Origin: Virgisporangium aurantiacum
GTDB lineage: Bacteria > Actinomycetota > Actinomycetes > Mycobacteriales > Micromonosporaceae
Assembly (NCBI RefSeq): GCF_016863635.1
Contig: NZ_BOPG01000081.1
Span: forward strand, 1-64,000
DNA: 64,000 nt
Direction of reading: 5' to 3'
Notes under the pieces: model-generated
What the model was told of the DNA's origin: nothing
Database searches by the model: none
Seen by the model: only the letters and a program-made list of their open reading frames with translations
Shown: in pieces, positions 43,901-55,900 of the stretch
How the letters are laid out: the number at the start of each line of letters is the position of its first letter
Numbering within the stretch: the stretch's first letter is position 1
Translations under genes and position numbers: made by a program

Positions 43901-46900
43901 CGGCCTCGGCACCGTCGAGGTCCGCATCCGGTTCCACCAGCGCGACCTGGTCGAGCTGCTCAACCCGCCGACCACCGGGTCGGAGCTGACGCAGAGCCAG
44001 AACCCGATGTTCCCCCAGGGCAGCCACGTGATCGGCGCCACCGCGAACCGGCTGCTGGGCGGCGGCGGGGTGTTCCCGGCCGCCGACGCCGTCGTCGCCG
44101 TGATCCAGCCGGACGCCGACGGCGCGCTCGGGGTCACCCGGGCGGTGCTGAGCCACGCGATCGTCAACCTCGGCGGCGAGTTGCGCCGGCAGTGGGCCGT
44201 GCAGGGGTCGGGCTACGACTTCGCCATGACCGGCGCGGTGGTCGACAACCTCGGCCCGTCCGACGTCTACGACGCCAGCGGGCACTGGGAGACGCAGGTC
44301 CGGCTCGGTGGGCCGGGCGCGACGTGGAGCGGCTGGGACCGGGTCGACGAGCCGCAGCCGGGTGACGCGTCGAGCGTGTCGTTGTGGGTGTCGCACCCGT
44401 ACACCGAGCCGGCGGTGCCGGACGCCGAGCGCACCTCGCTGGCGGAGGAGCAGCCGACCGCCGTACCGGAACCGGACCTGCCCGAGCACAGCGTCATCGC
44501 GCTGCACAACCTGGAGGCGCTGAACGAGCGGGTGCTGCAGATGCTCCCGTACGGGCAGGACAGCCTGCGCGGGACCGTCCGCGAGCAGGTCCGCACGTTC
44601 GTGCTGGAGGAGCTGCCGGCCCGGTTGCTCGACGCCGTCAACGACCCGGTCGGGTTCCAGCGGACCATCCAGGTCGACGGCCGCCCCGCGACGCTGGTGA
44701 CGATCAAGACGGAGCTCGTGCGCACCGTCGACATGATCGGCCGGGCCAGCGACCTGAACCACTTCGAGCGGCGGGTGGTCAACTACGCCAGCGCGTCCGG
44801 CAGCACCAGTTCCGGCGGCAACCGCGGCTTCGACTACGCCGGCGGGGTGAAGCTGCCCCACGAGGACGTCGACCTGTACGCGCGGGGCACCTACTCGCCG
44901 CGCCTCGGCCGCCGGTCCGGCATCTCCGCCAGCGAGACCGCGAGCCGCACCAACATGCAGCGGTTCGCCGGTCACACCCAGGGATACGAGTTCACGGTCG
45001 AGCACACGGTCACCGTGCAGCCGCTCGACGAGATCGCCGGCGACCTGCCGTTCGACGGACAGCCGCAGAAGGTCGACGGCTCGGTCGTGATGCTCCTGAC
45101 CGAGCCCGACGCGTACTACTTCGGCGTACCCGTCGAGGACGCCGCCATCATCGCGCGGAACCCCGACGGCACCGTCGTCCTGCGGGACGACCCGGTTCCG
45201 GGCGTTCCCGACGGCAAGCTGGGCCAGTTCCCGGACTGGTTGGGTGGCCCGACCGGCATCCCCGGCGCCGGCCCGGCGTCCGTGCGGCGGCTGAAGGAGA
45301 TCGGACCGAAGACGCTGCGCGAGATCGTGGAGGAGAAGCTCCGCGACGACGGCGTCCTGCCGCCCCTCGAGAACGGGAAACCGGCGCTGTCCGGCAACAG
45401 CCGGGTCCGGCTGAGCCAGCTGGCGAACATGGCGGTCATGCAGGAACTCGCTCCGGCACAGTTCGCGGCGAGGTTCGACCAGCTGGCCCAGAGCAGCGGC
45501 TTCGACCTGCCGCTCGTGTCGGAACGCCGCGGCGGCGTCACCCGGCACACGACGCTGCGCCTGCGGGTGACCATGGGCCAGGAGCGGTTCGTCGGCACGT
45601 CGTCGGCCGAGAACGTGTACCTCTCCGATGCCGGGGTGGGCACGTTCGCCGAGACCAGCGGCCAGACCAGGGCCCGTACCGGCCGGGTTCAGGCCGGCAT
45701 GGACCAGGACACGACGCCCGGTGCCGTGATGCCGGGCGGCCTGAACGCCAACACCGGCCAGACCGGCACCCGCAGTTCCGGGGCGTCGGCCGGCGACATG
45801 GTCATCCGGGCCAGCGTCCTGGACGCCCGGCACACCGCGGTGTTCCAGGTCCCGATCACGATCGAGGCGTACTACCTCGACGAGGACAGCAGCGAGCGGC
45901 GGATCGGCTCGTCGGGCGGCCGGGTCGAGATCACCATCCCGGTCGACCTGCTTCCGTCGGCGGTTCCGTTCCGGGCGCCGGTGCCGGTGACGGGAACCGA
46001 ACCGGCCGACACCCCGATGGAGGCCCTGCGCTGGGCCCGGATCCTGCACCTCGACGCGTCCGGGGTCTGGGAAGCGGTCGAGGAGGTGCTGCCGGACGCG
46101 AGCCGGCCCGGCGCCGCGAGCTTCGCCCACCTGGCGTCCTTCGCGAACATCCGGTCCCTGGTCGGGTCGCCGCACTGGTTCTTCTCGCCGCGGCGCACCG
46201 ACCTCGCGGTCGACCCGCGCGGGCTCACGCCGAGCCGGTCGAGCCTGACGATCAGCGGGCGGGCGGGTGCCTCGGAGTTCGTCGGCGCGGCGTTCGTGTC
46301 GATGCGCGAGAGCGCCACCGCGATGTCGACCCACTCGGCCAGCTTCGGCGGTGTGGCGGCCACCGACGTGAACGCGTTCGTCACCGGCGGATACGACCTT
46401 CCGGGCGGGGTCGACGCCGCGGCCGAGGACCCGGACGGGGCGGGCCGGGTCGCCTTCGGACGCACCTGGCTGGAGGGCCGGTCCCGCTCGACCGCGCGGA
46501 TGTACGGGCGGGAGCGCCTGCTCCTCGACTACGCGACGCGGTACGTGTACAAGGTGCCGGTGACGTTTACCGTCACCGGAACGCGGCACAACCCGTGGCT
46601 GCTCGACCACGGGTCGGTCGAGGAGCGGACCGTCGGGGACCGCACGATGGTGTACGCCATCTCGGAGCGCGAGGCGCTGAACCTCTACGCGCGGGACCTG
46701 CTCCCGGTGCCGCTGGAACAGGTCGCCGACGCCCTGCGCCGGTACGCGGGCGGGCACGTCCAGCTCGACCGGTTGACCGTCGTGGCGGTCATGCGGCGTT
46801 ACCGCGACGAGGTGCGGCGGCACCCGCGTCCCGACGTTCCCGACGAGAACTTCGTCTCCGCCGACGGCCTCGCCGAGCGGCTCGCCGACCGGATCTCCGA

Positions 46901-49900
46901 GACGTTCGCCGACCTGCCGGCCGTCGACCGGAGCATCGCACCGGTGTCGCGGTTGACCGGGCTGATGGACCACACCGGACCGATCGCGCCGGTGCTGCCC
47001 GAGGTCGCGGCGAAGCGGCCGCCGGACTACCTGGCCGGGGTGCGCAGCCAGGGCGCGGTGGAACCGGTGTCGCTGACCGTCGACGGCCGGCCGGCCGAGT
47101 TCGTCGACCTGGTCACCGACCGGATCGAGCGGGTGTCGCCGAACGCGCTCGCGCGGCTGCCCGGGCTGGCGCAGGGCCTGGACGCCACGCTGGCCGGCCA
47201 GAAATGGGTCGACCGCCTCGACAACATGCTGTCGCCGGCCGGTGAGCGGTTGTCGTTCGACGTGCCGGTCGGGCGGTACCTGAGCGAACGCGTCACCGTC
47301 GGGATGCACGCCGTTCTCGGCGCCGGCCGCGTGATCGGGTACCGCGACGACGTCCTGCAGTACGACATGAGCTACGGGTACGCCACGCACGACCTCGCCG
47401 ACATGACCGGCTGGTCGTACGGCGGCAGCGCCGCGTCGTCCGGCGCGGCGCTGGACACCCCGGAGATGAGCGCCGGATCGAGCCGCGGCAGCACCAGCAC
47501 CGGTTCGGTCAGCGGCCAGCGGATCCGCATGCTCGGCAGCGGGCTGACCGGCGCCTATCTGGTCGAACGGCCGCTCAAGGTGCGGATCGAGGCGACCCGG
47601 AAGGGCAACCAGACCACGGTCAAGCTGGCCCGGGGCGGCCGGGCCGCCACGCGTGCGGCGATCGGGCGCGACGCCGAGTCGGTGTCGGTCGTCGAGTTCG
47701 AGACGACGATCGTCGACATGGTGCCGGCCGTCATGATGGTCGACGCCGCCCGGCCGCCGGTCGACCCGAACCGGCCGTTCGACCCGCGCGCGGTGCCGTT
47801 GTCGCGGCTCTTCGCACCCGACGTCAACCTGCTCGACGACGTGGCCGCGCTGAGCCGGCAGGTGCTCCGCAGGGAGCTGGGCAAGGCCGACCTGGCCCGG
47901 GTGGAGGGCCAGCTCAACCACCAGCTGTCCGCGCTGTCGGGGCTCGCCGGCCTGGAGCGGATGGCGGGTCCGGGCGGCCACCCGACCGTCAACGTGACCG
48001 TGCCCGACGAGCCCGGCCGGATGCTGCAGGTCTGGGTCCGGGCGATCCTGGTGGACCTGCGCGTCGACGACGAGAACCTGCCCGGGGTCGAACTGGAGGA
48101 GTTCGACGCCGGACAGCGGGTGACGGGCGCGGCCGACGAGCTGTCCCGGCCGGCGCCGACGACCCGCGGGTACGCCCTGGACGCCGACGAGTACGGCCTC
48201 GACAACGCGATCGGCCGGGCCGCGCGCGGTGCGGGCGCCGCCGAGCAGAAGCGCTCCGTCGCCGGTGACCGCGACGAGAGCTACAACGCGCAGACCGGTC
48301 CCGGCGCCAAGGCGACCGTGAAGGTCATCTTCCAGGCCACGCTGCGGCGGCTGTCGATCGACAGCGTCACCGGCCGGGAGACGGTGACCAGCACGGAGCC
48401 GTTCCCGCACCCCGCGGTCGGCGAGGCCACGTTCACGCTGTTCCAGCACGAGCTCAACGAGCTCCGGGCGGAGCAGGCGGCGGGTTCCGGCCGGGCGGTC
48501 TGGGCCGTCGACGACGATGCTCCCGTCCCGGCGGCCCGGATGTCCGGCACGGTACCGGCCACCGCGGGCGGGCTCGACCCGATCACCGCCGCGCTCGGGT
48601 TGGCGACGCTGCGCGACATCGACGTCCTCGTGGAGGTGACCGGGCCCGGCGGCGTGCACCGGTACCTGGCCCGGCCCGGCGGTGTGCTGGTGCCGGAGTT
48701 CCCGGACGGTGGCTTCGCCGTTGACCGGGCGGCGCTGCCGGCCGACGTGGTCGCGCCCGCCGTCGCGGGCCGTCACGACCTGCGCGACCTGTGGCGGCAC
48801 CACACCGCCGTCCCCAACGGCGACACGTCGTTCGCCGACACCGTCGACGCCGCGACCGCGGCCGGACCGGCACCGCAGGCCGACGTCGACGCCGTCCTCG
48901 AACCGGGTGGGGTGCCCGCGCCCGCACCCGGCCGGCCCACCACCGAAGGCATCCCGGACCTGGTCCGGGCGGCGGTCGAGGCGGTACAACGCGCGGCGGT
49001 CGGCGACGCGGTCGGCGGCGACGCGGCGGTTGCACTGGCGGCGATCCGGGCCCAGGCCGACACCGTCTCCGCGCTGGTGGAACCGGCCCGCCGGGCCGGT
49101 GACCCGGCACCGCTGCGCGCGGCCCTGCGCGAGCTGAGCCGGCTGGTCCGGGAGTACACGGCGGCTTACGGCGCCGGTGTCGCCGACCCGCTCGGACCCG
49201 AACAGCTGGCCCGCTTCGCGATCAGCGTCGACGGCCACCACCTGCACGTCGTGGACCAGGCCGTCATCGGCGCGCTGGCCGAGGAACTGCTGCCCGCCGA
49301 CTTCGCCGCCGACCTGATCCGGCACGCGGCCCGGGCGGTTCCGCTCGACCCCGAGCACGCCGCGGCCGTCGACGGCCAGGCGGGTCGCCAGGCCGTGCTG
49401 GAGCAGCTGGGCGAGGAGAAGGACACGAAGACCGCGCACGGCGCCTTCTACAAGGGGTCGCTGGACCGGGTCTTCATCCGGACCGGCCGGGCGTACCTCG
49501 ACGTTCTCGTCGCGATGGTGCACGAGACCGAGCACGTCCGGCAGCCCAACCGGTGGGACCAGGTCGTCGCGATCCAGGAGGCCGCGACCGACCGGGAGAG
49601 CCTGAAGCTCGCCATGGCGCGGCTGCGGCTGGACCGGGAACTGCCGGCGTACCTGCGTCAGCGGGAGTTCGTCGTCGCGCTGCTGCGTCGCGGGGCGGAC
49701 CCGCTGGCGGACGGGGCGGCGGACCCGCCGGTGTCGGCGTTCGCCGAGGCCGCGAAGCGGCTGGTGCCGAAGTCAGCCTGGCTGCTGGTGTCCGAGCAGG
49801 ACGTCGAGGTCAAGGTGGTCATCCGGCTGTTCATGACGCGGCCGGACGGCAAGGACATCGTGCGGGCGCTCTACAGCCGGGGCAACGACGTCGACCAGGT

Positions 49901-52900
49901 CCTGGAGGAGCCCGGCGGTCACGCGGGCCAGCCGGTCGAGTGGGTGCCGCCGGCCTCCATCGTCCCGACGTGGGAGATCGACGCCGACAGCCCGACGCTG
50001 CGGCGGTTCACCGACCAGATGCGGGCCGGCCTGTGGGACTGGTCCCGCCCGTCGGCGGCGCTGCACGTCGTGCGGTTCCAGAACCGCCTGTACCTGGCGG
50101 ACGGGCCGCACCGGCGGCAGGCGGCGATCTTCGCCGGGGTTCCGGTGGTTCCGGTCGTCGACGTCACCGACGCGATGGTCGCCAACGGGATCTCGCTGCG
50201 GACGCTGACGGTGCCGAGCCGGGCCATGTCCGGCGGAACCACCCCGCCCCAGCCGCCCCAGTCGCCACCGCCGCCGGGGTCGCACCTCGACCACGAGGGC
50301 CTGAACGGCCTCAACAACCTGGCCGCCGACGCACACACGCAGCCCCGGGCGTCGTGGCAGTGGCTGCGGTCGCTCTTCGACACCGCCGGCCTCCTGGTGG
50401 CGCTGGGGATCCACGGGTCCCAGGAGGACGCGTCGCAACGGCGCTGGGACCTCCGGACGCGCGACCTGTTGACGGGCGCCGCGGACGACCTGATCGAGCA
50501 GCTCGACGGCAAGCCGCACGACGACCCGTACGTGGCCGCCGCCCTACGCCAGGCGTACCGCCTGCACGGCTTCCCCGACGAGGCGAGCCGCACTGTCCAC
50601 TACGCCGTCGCGATGCTGGAAGCGGTGCAGCACCTGTCTGACCCGGTGCGGCGGTCGGCGATCGTCGCCGGCTTCCTCGCCGACCTGGGCCCGGCCGTGA
50701 CGGACTTCGCCACCGCCGAACCCGCCCTGCACGCCCGGCTCACCGCGCTGGCGCCGGACGCCGTCGTGTGGTGGAAGGACGCGCACATCCAGGAGGCGGC
50801 GCGGCGGTACGCCGAGGCCGACCGCGCCGGCCGGGTCGCCCTGCGCGAGTCGCTGGCCGGCATCGTCGCCCGGTACGAGGCGCTGCGCCCGCTCCGGGAC
50901 GGCGGCGTGATCCTGGGCGGCGAGGTCGGCGCGTTCCTCGACTCGCTGCTGGTGCCGCCGATGCTCGCCGCCGACGTGCGGGCCGTGCTCGCCACCGACC
51001 CGAAAGACCCGAAGGGCGGCGGCGGTCCCCCCGCGGCGGCGCGCGTCCAGGACTACCGCCGGACCTTCCTCGGCCACGCCGACGGCCAGCCCGCACCCGA
51101 CCCGAAGGGGCTGACCGACGCGCAGGTGCGCGAGGCGCTGCAGGCGGCGGCCGTCGAGGGTGAGCTGACGCCGACCGTCCTCCCGCGCATGCCGCACCAG
51201 GCCGGGCAGGTGATCCACCTGTCGCCGGCGCAGCTCGCGCAGATCACTGCGGTGGACCCGGCCCTGGCGATGCGGATCGCGCGGGACGGGGTCTACGTCG
51301 ACCTGCGCGGCGTCGTCGACCTGAACCCGTACGTGCTCAAGGGCACGAAACCGGTGCAGCTCGGCCCGATCAACGAGGACCTCGACATGCGGACGGCCGC
51401 CGGCCAGGACGCGCAGGTCTGGCAGGACATCCAGCGGACCGAGGCCACCTACACGGAGCACATCACCCCGCAGTTGGCCGACCATCTGACCGCGATGCTG
51501 GCCGTCAACCTCATGTACCACGTCGCCGACGGACGGTCGATGATGCCGGTTCCGGCGGTGCTGGTGCAGGCGCTGCGACCGGTCGACGCCCGACCGCGCA
51601 CGCCGCAGCCCCAGGCCGGGTCGGCGCCGACGACGGGCCCGTCCCAGCCCGTGGCGGCGGGTGGCGGGTCGCAGTCCGCCTCGACGGCGGCTGGCCCCGA
51701 CGACGACCCGTCCGCGCCCGTCGACGACACCATCCGGCTGTCGGTGCACCACCCCCCGCTCGCACCGTCCGACGACCTCAAGCCCACCTACGGCCAGCCG
51801 CTGGACGGTCCGTCCGGACGGATGCCGCTGGGCACCGGGTCGCCGAAGCGCACCGACGTCAGCCAGGGTGCGCTCGGCGACTGCTGGCTCGTCATCACGA
51901 TGCAGTCGGTCGCCGGGCACCGGCCCGAGACGATCCGGTTGGCGGTCACGGAGAACCTGGACGGCACCTACACCGTCCGGCTGTTCAAGACCGTCATCAA
52001 GGGCAACCGGGCGATCGCGACCGGCGAGAAGATCGAGATCACGGTCACCGCGGACCTTCCGGTCAACGGCGCGGGCGGGTTCGCCTACGCCCGGCCGGGC
52101 AACAACGCCGCGTGGGGCCCGATCCTCGAGAAGGCCTTCATCGGAACCTCCCAGCTGTGGGACCGGATCCGGCGCAGCGAATGGCAGGCGAGGCACCGCG
52201 CCTCCCGCCTCAGGCACCGCCAGGCATGGGAGGAGGCGGAGCGGAAGAAGGGCGTCACCCCCACCGCCGAGCCGCTGCCCGACAAGATGGTCGCGCCCGC
52301 CGGCGGGTACGCGACGATCGGCAGCGGCGGCCTGGGTGTGGAGCAGGCAGAGCTGCTGACCGCCCTCACCGGGATCACGGCCCGCACGTCGCCGCTCACC
52401 TTCCAGCAGGCCGGGCCCACCCAGATCCCGGACGCGATCCGCGAACTGCTCGCCGCGGGCAGCCCGGTGACCGTGTCCACCCGGTCCAAGGCGTCCTACC
52501 AGAACCGGACGTTGAACGGTGCCCCGATCGGCGATCCGTTGCCGTACGGGCTCATGGCCGGTCACGCGTACGAGATCGTCGCGATCGACGACGAGGGCAA
52601 GGTCACGCTCCGCAACCCGTGGGGCTTCATGCACCCGAAGTCCCCGATCCCGTGGGACGAGGCGCTCGTCCTCCTGCAAAACGAGTTCGTCCACCTCGAC
52701 CTGCCGATCAAGACGCCGCTGACGGGTCCCCCGACGCCGGCGGCCACGCCCGTGACGGCGCCCGCCGGGCCGGCGTCACGGGTCACCGCGCCGCACCTGG
52801 ACCCCGACGGCCTGAAGCGGCTCAACGACCTGGGCGCGGCGTTCCGGGCGCTGCCGCAGACCGGCTGGCCGTGGGTGCGGACGCTGTTCACGGCGGTCGA

Positions 52901-55900
52901 GGTCATGGAGCGCCTGGGCATCAACGGCACCGACCCGCGCGCGGTCGGGTTCCGGAAGGAACTCCGCGACCGTGGCCTGCTGGCGCCGGCGACCTGGGCC
53001 ATGCTCGACGCGCTGGAGTGGACCAACCGGTCGGACCCGTACGTGTTCTCGGTGGCGCACCGGGCGCTGTCGATGCACGGCTTCACGAGCGGCGCGGACC
53101 GGCTCGCCCGGCACGCCACGGCCCTGCTCGCCATCGCCGACGGGCTGGCCGACGGCATCCGGGGGGCGGTGCTCGCCGACGGCTTCCTGCGGAGCCTCAC
53201 GCCGTCCGCCGCCGCGCGACTGGCCACCGACGAGCCCGACCTGTACGGCCGGCTCACCGCCCTGCTGCCCGCGCTCGGCATGCCGCCGCACCCGGACGAC
53301 ATCCGGGCGGAGATCGGCTCCTACGCCACCGCCGACCGCGCCGGCCGGCTCCTCCTGCGCCGGTCCCTCGCCGACCTGCTGGACTGGTACGAGGCGTACC
53401 GGACCAGGCAGGCGACGGAGAAGGAGCCCGACGCCGACGTCGTGCCGGCCGACATCGGACGGTTCCTCGACGCGCTGCGGCTGCCCGCGATCACCGACGC
53501 CGACGTCCGGCGGGTGCTCGCCACGCCGGTCCCGTCGGACCGGCCGAACCTGCTCGCCCGCGCCGCCGACTACCGGCGCGTGTTCGGCACCGGACCAGCC
53601 GGCACCGGCATTGATGCGGAGCACGTGCGTGAGCGGCTGCGCGCGGCGGCGGTCGACGGCGAGTTCCGCGCGACGGTCCTGCCACGGCTGCCGGAAAGCG
53701 CCGGCCGCGTCATCCGGCTGTCGCACGTGGCGATCACCCGGATCGGGTTCGTCGACAAGGCGCTCGCGCACCGCGTCCACCAGCACGGGGTGTACGTCGA
53801 CCTGAACGGGGTGATCGACCTCGCCCCGTACGCGGTGTCCGGTTGGCCGCGGGTGGAACTGGGCCCTGTCTCCGGTGACTTCGACCTGTCGACGTCGGCG
53901 GGCCGGGCGGCACAGGTGTGGGAGGACGGCCGGCGGGCCGAGGCGACGTACGCGGAGGTCGCCCGCGGGGCGGCGGCCGCGTTGCTGTCCGGGAACGTGC
54001 CCTACCACGTGGGCGACGGCCGCTCGATGCGCCTCGTTCCGGCGGTGCTGGTGAACGCGTTCCGGGCGATCGGTGGACCCGAGGCGCCGGAGCCCGTCGG
54101 CATCCGGGGACCGGTGCGGCGGCCGCGGCTTCCGGCCGTCGACGGCGACCCGGTGCGGCTCACGGTCCACCGGCCGCCGGTCGCGCCGAACGACGAGTTC
54201 GACGCCACCTACGGCTATCCGCTGAACCGGTCCGGGCGCCGGATGCCGCTCGGTACGGAGACGGCCGGCCGGACCGACCTGGCCCAGGGCGTCCTCTCGG
54301 ACTGCGGTGACATCTCGACGATCCGGTCCGTCGCCGGCACGCGGCCCGACGACATCCGGTGGGTGATCACCGGGAACGCCGACGGCACGTACACCGTCCG
54401 GCTGCACGGGACCGAGGTGCGCGGGAACCGGGTGGTTCCGACCGCCGTGATGTTCGAGTTCGTCGTGACCCCGGACCTCCCGGTCGACGAGCACGGCACC
54501 GTCCTCTACGGCCGGCCGCACAACAACGCCGCGTGGGGTCCGATCCTGGAGAAGAGCCTCACCGGGTTCGGTCAGCTCTGGGACCGGAAGCAGCGCGCCG
54601 CCTGGAACCGGACCTGGCGTGAGCACCGGGCGCGGATGCGCGCCGAGTACCTGCGTGACGCGCGCCTGCGCGGCCAGAAGCCCGACGTCGGGCCGCTTCC
54701 CGACCGGACGACGGCGCCACCGACCGGATACGCCGAGATCGGTTCGGGGAACAGCGCCATCGAACGGGCCCGGTTGCTGACCGCGCTGACCGGGGTACCG
54801 GCGCGCGTGTCGTACCTGAACATCCTCGGTGTCACACCGCGGCACGTCGAACAGACGATCCGCGACCTGCTCGCCGCCGGCAGCCCGGTGACGGTCACCA
54901 CGAGGGCCGCCGGTACGCGCACCGCACCGCCCTACGGCCTGATCTCCCGGCACGGCTACGAGATCGTCTCGATCGACGACGACGGGAACGTGGTGCTTGA
55001 CAACCCGTGGGGGGAGCTGCATCCGACGTCGCCGATCCCGTTCGCCGAGCTGGTGAAGCTGCTCGATCCCGAGTTCGTGCACCTCGACGTGCTCGGGTCC
55101 GCCGCGATGCGCTGGTTGAACCTGGCACCGCGCCGCCCGTCTCCGCCGACCGAGGCGATCCGGTGGCCGGGCCGGCGGAGCGACCCGCCGCCGCCGGACG
55201 TCCTCACCGGCGACCCGGCCGACCGGTCCGCGAAGGGGCTCAGCCCGGCGGACGAATCCATTTTGGACGCGCTGCGGACGCTGGTCGCGGAGTTCCGGCG
55301 GATGGCCGAGGTGCCGGGCGCGCGTCGGTACGGTCATCCGGCCCGCGCCGAGCTGACCCGGTTCGGCGACCTGGTCGCGCGTCACCTCCGGGACATGGGG
55401 TTGGACCCCGCCACGAGCGACGCCGACGACCTGGAGTTCCGGCTCGGCCTGCTGGCTCCCGCCGACCGGAGCATGGTCGACAAGCTCCCGGCCGAACTCA
55501 ACGCGCCCCCGGACCGGATCAACTCCCGCGAGGAGGTGCTCGCGCTCGCGGAGGAGCGGGGCAACCGGTGGATGCTGGAGTGGCTCGCGCCGCCCGGGTC
55601 ACCCGCTCTGTTCGGGCCGTTCCACCGCACCGCGTACAAGAACCAGGACGGCGCGGTCATGCGGAAGATCCACGACTCCGGCGAGCTGTGGGGGCAGTTG
55701 GTGCGCGGCATGCCGGACCCGACGGTCGAGGCCCACCGCGGTCCGCTGCGCGAGGGCACGATCGGGTTCGAGTTCTACACCGACGACGTCCCGAACAGCG
55801 GCATGAGGACGGCGCCCGGCCTGGTGGCGTGGTCGGACCACTGGCGCAAGCTCACCATGCCGGCGGACGTCTACCGGTTGTTCCCGCCGCTGGAGATGCG

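Noticed and set aside
38988..49535. A 3,515-codon minus-strand open frame
   Set aside because: Same reason: antisense composition effect, no motif support, and it covers super-blocks A and B, which are conserved in the plus frame.
52776..55385. An 869-codon minus-strand frame over calpain module 2
   Set aside because: Antisense shadow; the plus frame keeps Cys, His and Asn of a calpain core.
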